A stretch of 39,233 nucleotides of DNA from NCBI GenBank assembly GCA_947462685.1, contig CANHPL010000023.1, forward strand, positions 1 through 39,233. The letters are read 5' to 3'. The notes below the pieces were generated by a model. That model was given only the letters and a program-made list of their open reading frames with translations. It did not search any database and had not been told where the DNA came from. Each line of letters starts with the position of its first letter. Position 1 is the stretch's first letter. Position numbers and translations under genes: made by a program. This stretch comes from Burkholderiaceae bacterium (GTDB taxonomy: Bacteria; Pseudomonadota; Gammaproteobacteria; Burkholderiales; Burkholderiaceae). Positions 37,172 to 39,233 of this stretch are shown one piece after another.

Positions 37172-37813
37172 TTGGATGCACCTGTGAATCGAGAGACATG
37201 GCTTCAAAACGCTATTCAGGCCTTAGAGCCGATCTTTTCTGCTGTTGGATACGGAGTTCCACCCCTCAAAGTTTCCTGCGGATTTGCTGCATCTAGTAGC
37301 CCCAGAACGACTTTGGGTCAGTGCTGGCCTCGGCAGAGATCGGGTGAAATGGTCAATGAAATTTTTATTTCCCCGAAAATTGATGATCCAGTTGAGGTTT
37401 TAGATACCTTAGTGCATGAAATCTGCCATGCGATTGATGATTGTCAATCAGGTCATGGTGCAGACTTCCAGGGCATTGCTCAGGTAGTCGGTCTAGAAGG
37501 ACCTGCACGGATGGCGATGGCAGGCCCGGCACTGAAGATTCGATTAATGACGATTTGTCAAAAATTAGGAGATTATCCTCATCGGGCCTTAAATTTTCCG
37601 CCGCCAAGACCAAGTAATGCAACTAGGGCCAAAGCAAAATGCCCTGAATGTGGATATGAGGTCAGCCTTTTAAAACGTTGGGCAGATTATGGTGCACCGA
37701 TTTGTCCAAAGGATAAAATAAGGATGGAAGAATATGCAAAAGAAATAATTGAACCAAGTATTGAGAATGTCGATAATCAACAAAAAGAAATTATCCATAG
37801 GGCGGTAAGTTAA
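37172..37813 (+). CDS. SprT-like putative metalloprotease with an altered zinc ribbon
   Basis: A 213-residue protein with an SprT-type zinc site: HEICH at residues 82-86 and a probable third ligand His95 (GHGADF). FISPKIDDPVEVLDTLVHE precedes it. The C-terminal zinc ribbon has Cys157-x2-Cys160 and Cys178, but where a second CxxC is expected the sequence is CPKD, with Asp181 in place of the fourth cysteine. No signal peptide. Family relatives include Spartan/SprT proteases, and some phage proteins are similar. The start is TTG at 37172 or GTG at 37184; there is no in-frame ATG near. It ends two bases before the dehydrogenase gene, so the two are probably co-transcribed. Substrate and role are unknown. 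Confidence 0.78.
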   Translation: MDAPVNRETWLQNAIQALEPIFSAVGYGVPPLKVSCGFAASSSPRTTLGQCWPRQRSGEMVNEIFISPKIDDPVEVLDTLVHEICHAIDDCQSGHGADFQGIAQVVGLEGPARMAMAGPALKIRLMTICQKLGDYPHRALNFPPPRPSNATRAKAKCPECGYEVSLLKRWADYGAPICPKDKIRMEEYAKEIIEPSIENVDNQQKEIIHRAVS

Positions 37814-37815
37814 AG

Positions 37816-38892
37816 ATGACCAAAAAACATGAAATCGCAGTTATTGCAGGAGATGGTATTGGTGTAGAAGTGATGCCTGAAGGATTACGAGCCCTTGATG
37901 CCGCTTGTAGAAAATTTGGCATAGACATACAACTGAATCATTTTGATTTTGCAAGCTGTGACTATTATGTAAAGCATGGCAAGATGATGCCAGATAATTG
38001 GTTTGATTTATTAGTTGGTCAAGATGCGATCTTCTTTGGTGCGGTTGGTATGCCAAAACTGGTTCCTGACCATATTTCCTTATGGGGTAGTTTGATTCAA
38101 TTCCGTAAGCGCTTTGATCAATATGTCAATTTACGCCCAGTCAAACTTATCCCGGGTGTTCCAAGCCCCTTAGCCAACCGCAAACCTGGAGATATTGATT
38201 TTTATGTTGTCCGTGAAAATACCGAAGGTGAGTATTCAAATGCGGGAGGTATTTTGTTTGAAGGAACTGATCGAGAGTTTGTGATTCAGGAAACTGTCAT
38301 GACCCGGACAGGCGTCGATCGTATTTTGAAATACGCCTTTGAATTAGCCAATAAGCGTGAAAAAAAGCATTTAACTTCAGCCACCAAATCAAATGGCATT
38401 TCTATTACGATGCCTTATTGGGATAAGCGAGTAGCCAATATGGCAACGCAATATCCACAAATCAAGGTTGATCAATTTCATATTGATATTTTGACGGCTT
38501 TCTTTGTGCAACGACCCCAACATTTTGACGTTGTCGTAGGCAGTAATTTATTTGGTGATATTTTGTCTGATCTTGGTCCTGCTTGTACTGGAACAATTGG
38601 GATTGCTCCATCTGGCAACATTAACCCAGAAGGTATCTATCCTTCCTTATTTGAGCCCGTTCATGGTTCCGCTCCAGATATCGCTGGAAAAGGAATCGCT
38701 AACCCAATAGGACAAATTTGGAGTGCAGCAATGATGCTAGAGCACCTTGGCCACCCTGAAGCATCTAAAGCAATTGTGGATGCTTTTGAAAAAGTATTGG
38801 CTGCAGGTCCAAAGCATGCGCCCTTTACACCAGACATGGGTGGCACAGGTAATACCCAGGATTTTGGTAAGGTCATTACAGAGGCCATTTAA
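37816..38892 (+). CDS. Tartrate / D-malate dehydrogenase (decarboxylating), TtuC/DmlA type
   Basis: A 358-residue beta-decarboxylating dehydrogenase of the isopropylmalate/isocitrate family. The block SLWGSLIQFRKRFDQYVNLRPVKL (about 88-111), DIDFYVVRENTEGEYS (132-147), TSATKSNGISITMPYWD and SNLFGDILSDLGPACTG match tartrate dehydrogenase and E. coli DmlA rather than LeuB. The Asp residues in FGDILSD bind the metal. These enzymes act on D-malate, tartrate and similar acids with NAD and Mn or Mg. Which substrate is used here cannot be read from sequence, so no symbol is given. A luciferase-like monooxygenase begins 6 bases after the stop. Confidence 0.88.
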   Translation: MTKKHEIAVIAGDGIGVEVMPEGLRALDAACRKFGIDIQLNHFDFASCDYYVKHGKMMPDNWFDLLVGQDAIFFGAVGMPKLVPDHISLWGSLIQFRKRFDQYVNLRPVKLIPGVPSPLANRKPGDIDFYVVRENTEGEYSNAGGILFEGTDREFVIQETVMTRTGVDRILKYAFELANKREKKHLTSATKSNGISITMPYWDKRVANMATQYPQIKVDQFHIDILTAFFVQRPQHFDVVVGSNLFGDILSDLGPACTGTIGIAPSGNINPEGIYPSLFEPVHGSAPDIAGKGIANPIGQIWSAAMMLEHLGHPEASKAIVDAFEKVLAAGPKHAPFTPDMGGTGNTQDFGKVITEAI

Positions 38893-38897
38893 ACATC

Positions 38898-39233
38898 ATG
38901 CTTAAATATCTATCGGTTTTGGATCAATCTGCTGCCGTAGAGGGTGTTGCTCACGCAACTGTGATTCAACATACGGTAGATTTAGCAGTGTATGCAGAAG
39001 AGTTGGGATATCACCGTTTTTGGGTATCTGAACATCACAGTCATCCTAGTATTGTGGGTACAGCACCTGAAATATTGATGGCGGCCATATCGCAAAAAAC
39101 AAATCACATTCGACTTGGTAGTGCTGGAGTGATGTTGCCACACTATAGTTCACTAAAAGTTGCAGAGCAGTTTCGGGTTCTAGAAAGTTTAGCTCCAGGA
39201 AGAATTGATTTAGGCGTAGGAAGAGCACCTGGA
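38898..39233 (+). CDS. Luciferase-like flavin monooxygenase, N-terminal part only
   Basis: The first 112 codons of an LLM-class oxidoreductase, cut by the right edge. It starts MLKYLSVLDQSAAVEGVAHA, has YAEELGYHRFWVSEHHS near residues 34-50, RLGSAGVMLPHYSSLKVAEQF near 73-93 and ends LGVGRAPG, as in the MsnO8-type LLM subfamily, which uses reduced flavin. Substrate unknown. It begins 5 bases after the dehydrogenase stop, so the SprT-like, dehydrogenase and monooxygenase genes form a tight run. There is no strong Shine-Dalgarno. Confidence 0.85.
   Translation, partial: MLKYLSVLDQSAAVEGVAHATVIQHTVDLAVYAEELGYHRFWVSEHHSHPSIVGTAPEILMAAISQKTNHIRLGSAGVMLPHYSSLKVAEQFRVLESLAPGRIDLGVGRAPG

Overview
This is an AT-rich (about 40% GC by eye, not counted) chromosomal segment from a betaproteobacterium. 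Gene order and protein families point to Burkholderiales, probably a Polynucleobacter-like member of Burkholderiaceae. The diagnostic orders are ilvI-ilvH-ilvC-psd-pssA-leuA and rpsO-pnp-tpiA-secG-tRNA-Leu-nuoA to nuoN, followed by NUDIX and DUF1178 genes. The genus call is inference from remembered gene orders and was not checked by search. I saw no mobile element, CRISPR array, prophage or rRNA gene. Coding density is very high, and no stretch over 300 bases lacks a gene.

Layout. Positions 1-1201 (minus strand) hold two RNA-modification genes: a truncated trhO and an rluF-like pseudouridine synthase. Positions 1275-6441 (plus) hold uup (ABC-F ATPase), an atypical short-chain dehydrogenase and a large FtsX-type permease. 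Positions 6438-8618 (minus) hold an ECF-type sigma factor, a single-pass membrane DUF3619 protein, an exported DUF3106 repeat protein and an RDD membrane protein, which together look like a sigma-factor signalling module. Positions 8823-15438 (plus) make branched-chain amino acids (ilvI, ilvH, ilvC, leuA) with two phospholipid genes (psd, pssA) inside the run. In front of leuA is a complete transcription attenuator with a leucine-rich leader peptide. Positions 15728-19601 hold rpsO, pnp, tpiA and secG. Positions 19671-19756 are tRNA-Leu(GAG). Positions 19842-34264 are the complete 14-gene respiratory complex I operon, nuoA to nuoN. The rest holds a NUDIX hydrolase, a DUF1178 protein, mmsA (minus strand), an SprT-like metalloprotein, a tartrate/D-malate dehydrogenase and the start of a luciferase-like monooxygenase.

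Most of the window is housekeeping. The signals most worth a second look are in non-coding RNA and in one small operon. First, the leuA attenuator has a predicted promoter that would start transcription exactly on the leader peptide ATG. Second, the rpsO leader contains a perfect three-way RNA junction directly against the Shine-Dalgarno sequence, a likely S15 autoregulation site. Third, the sigma/DUF3619/DUF3106/RDD operon includes an exported protein built on an 18-residue repeat. All fold, promoter and family statements come from reading the sequence by eye.
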